From Streptomyces acidiscabies (GTDB lineage Bacteria > Actinomycetota > Actinomycetes > Streptomycetales > Streptomycetaceae), in the NCBI RefSeq assembly GCF_020010905.1, contig NZ_JAGJBY010000002.1, positions 2,046,001-2,110,000 of the forward strand: a stretch of DNA of 64,000 nucleotides. Reading direction: 5' to 3'. A program made the position numbers and the translations under genes. This document shows, one piece after another, positions 62,591 to 64,000 of this stretch. How positions within the stretch are numbered: position 1 is the stretch's first letter; every line of letters begins with the position of its first letter. The notes under the pieces are model-generated. The model saw only the letters and a program-made list of their open reading frames with translations, ran no database searches and was not told the origin of the DNA.

Positions 62591-62666
62591 CGGACCCGGT
62601 GGCATCGAGCCGTGTGCCACCGGGTCCGCGAGCCGGACGGCCCCAGGGGGGGGAGGGGCCGTCCGG
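62591..62666. terminator. Two tandem hairpins after the lytic oxidase gene
   Basis: Stem 1 is CGGACCCGGTGGCA (62591-62604) with TGCCACCGGGTCCG (62615-62628). Stem 2 is CCGGACGGCCCC (62633-62644) with GGGGCCGTCCGG (62655-62666). Both are perfect. No gene lies between here and 62849. Confidence 0.8.
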
Positions 62667-62849
62667 GGTGGTCCCCCGGCGTCCGGACGACGACACGGAG
62701 CTGGGGGAGCACGGGCGACAACGCCGTCGGCGGATAACGTTGTCGGAAGGTCTGTACTTGTACTGTACAGCCTCAACTGCCGGTCCAGTCAAATGAGTTG
62801 ACGTGCGAGAGGGGCCGGGCGGTGGTGTGCCGGCCGGCCCCGGACAGCG

Positions 62850-63542
62850 CTATTCGGCCGTCTGTGTCCGACGCCGTACGACGAAGTATGTGATGGCCAG
62901 TACACCGGCGATGCCGATGCCGATGATCGCCCAAGTCGTCCCGGATGTGCCGCTGTTGTCGTCCTTCTCGGCGGCTACCGGGGACGCGGAGGGGGACGGT
63001 GTGGATGCCGGGGTGGTCGCGGGGGTGCTCGGTGTGGGCGTGCTCTGGACCAGTGCCGCCGGCTTCAACTTCAGTACCGGTGCCGGGTTTCCGCTGTGGG
63101 AGTGGTCCTCCTCTTCCTTCTTGCCGGGTTCCTCCAGCTCGATCCAGCGGTCGGTCTTGCCGTCGCTGTACGTCTGGAGCGTCTTGAACACGAGCTCCTC
63201 CGCGTCCGGCAACTGCTTGACGGTGACCGACACTTCGACGTCCTCGCCGGTCGGCATCGGGGCGCCCTTCACGGTGAAGCCGTCCGAAGTCGGTGCGAGG
63301 GTCCAGTTCTTGGGGCCGCTCGCGTAGGTCACGTCGGCGGGGGCGATGCCCTTCGGGAGGACGACCCGGACTTCCTTGATTCCGGCCGTCGCCGACTCGG
63401 ACTCGGCGGACCAGGTCAACTCCACGTTCTGGGCGAGGGCTTGGGGGTTGTCGGCCTTGACTTCTACGTGGGCGGCGGCGGATTGGGCGGTGAGGAGGAC
63501 GAGGGCGGTGGCGGCGAGGGCGGTGAGGGTCTTCTTGAGCAT
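62850..63542 (-). CDS. YcnI-family copper-binding membrane protein (DUF1775)
   Basis: 230 residues. A signal peptide ends at AAA before His25 (HVEVKADNP); this N-terminal His is the copper ligand of the YcnI domain (about 25-150), with the conserved Trp in KNWTLAP. A Thr/Pro/Ser-rich linker and a C-terminal membrane helix (TTWAIIGIGIAGVLAITYFVV) anchor it outside the cell. It probably takes part in copper handling. The His-rich membrane protein behind it supports this role. Confidence 0.88.
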   Translation of the reverse strand: MLKKTLTALAATALVLLTAQSAAAHVEVKADNPQALAQNVELTWSAESESATAGIKEVRVVLPKGIAPADVTYASGPKNWTLAPTSDGFTVKGAPMPTGEDVEVSVTVKQLPDAEELVFKTLQTYSDGKTDRWIELEEPGKKEEEDHSHSGNPAPVLKLKPAALVQSTPTPSTPATTPASTPSPSASPVAAEKDDNSGTSGTTWAIIGIGIAGVLAITYFVVRRRTQTAE

Positions 63543-63602
63543 GGTTGGTCGTCTCCAGGCAGGGGTGTAGCGCGGATCGGCTCAAGGGCCGTCCGTGGAA
63601 GG

Positions 63603-64000
63603 TCAGTTGGTGTGGTTCGACCTGGCTGCTGGAGGGCCTCTGCGCACCACGACATGCGCGAGTGCTACGCCACCGGCGCATCGGGGGAGGGTGATGGTGT
63701 GAGGTGGGAAGACTTGTGCATCGGGGGAGGCGGGGGTGAATCCCGTCAATGCCCGGAGGGCGGCGGTGCGGTGCCGTATGCCTTGGGCGAGCCGCCAGAA
63801 GACCTGGTCCGCGCGTTGGAGCAGGGCGGCGACGAGGAGGGCGGCGAGGGCGTGGGCGGCGGTCATGGTCCAGGAGGCGTGGGTGGCCGTTGCCTCAGAG
63901 GCGTGATGGACGTGTGCGGAGCCGGTGTGCCCCGCCGCCAGCCACTGATGGAGCCCGCCCTGGGCGAGGGCGCAGGCGAGTGCCACCACGGGTAGTGACC
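63603..64000 (-). CDS. His-rich membrane protein, cut by window end
   Basis: The frame is still open at base 64000, so the N-terminus is missing or a GTG near 63989 is the start. Seen are two hydrophobic stretches, a His-rich segment between them (HTGSAHVHHASEATATHAS) and a positively charged tail. The family is not recognised. Its position beside the YcnI gene suggests a role in copper homeostasis. Confidence 0.5.
   Translation of the reverse strand, partial: SLPVVALACALAQGGLHQWLAAGHTGSAHVHHASEATATHASWTMTAAHALAALLVAALLQRADQVFWRLAQGIRHRTAALRALTGFTPASPDAQVFPPHTITLPRCAGGVALAHVVVRRGPPAARSNHTN

Overview
The window reads as a high-GC Streptomyces chromosome. Genes are dense and GC-rich, GTG starts are common, and several genes belong to families typical of the genus (DUF5999, DUF6299, XRE-MurA fusion, CebR box, AA10+CBM2 lytic oxidase). 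The gene order arcA-argF, aminobenzoyl-CoA type catabolic genes, XRE-MurA, then acnA resembles from memory the S. coelicolor SCO5975-SCO5999 region. That synteny was not checked by search.

Layout. 1-4.6 kb: 3' part of a Pnkp-type RNA repair enzyme, arginine deiminase (arcA), ornithine carbamoyltransferase (argF) and an RsbW-like ATPase. 4.8-12.9 kb: an aerobic aryl-CoA (probably 2-aminobenzoyl-CoA) degradation cluster. It holds an enoyl-CoA hydratase, a monooxygenase/old-yellow-enzyme fusion, a PaaX-type regulator, an aryl-CoA ligase, an acyl-CoA dehydrogenase and a RidA-family protein. This stretch is full of local tandem expansions: a 290-bp-period duplication of the PaaX gene end, a 33-bp array in front of the RidA gene, a 30-bp array behind it, and a roughly 110-bp duplication of a DUF5999 gene end. 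13.6-18.8 kb: small secreted and unknown proteins, an NmrA-like protein, a virginiamycin B lyase homologue, a SUFU-domain protein and an HTH-MurA fusion.

18.8-53.0 kb is an integrated island of about 34.2 kb. It sits in the 3' end of the HTH-MurA gene and is bounded by a 17-bp direct repeat with one mismatch (18818-18834 and 53008-53024). Left end: tyrosine integrase, excisionase-like protein, a stand-alone degenerate recombinase domain, and a DUF4365 protein paired with an unknown protein. Cargo: alpha-L-rhamnosidase (GH78), GH2, GH3, esterases, an SDR, two MFS transporters, acyl-CoA ligase, and TetR, PucR, LacI and LuxR regulators. Together these look like a unit for taking up and dismantling acylated, rhamnosylated plant-type glycosides. 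The island also holds many gene fragments (TrmA, GH13, SGNH, carboxylesterase, alpha/beta hydrolase, beta-lactamase, IS4 transposase), so it was assembled in several steps. No conjugation genes were seen.

53.0-64.0 kb returns to chromosome-like content: a DUF1772-like membrane protein, TetR regulator, membrane NACHT NTPase, aconitase acnA with a palindromic operator, an orphan sensor kinase, an AA10 lytic oxidase under a CebR-type box, a YcnI-type copper protein, and a cut-off His-rich membrane protein.
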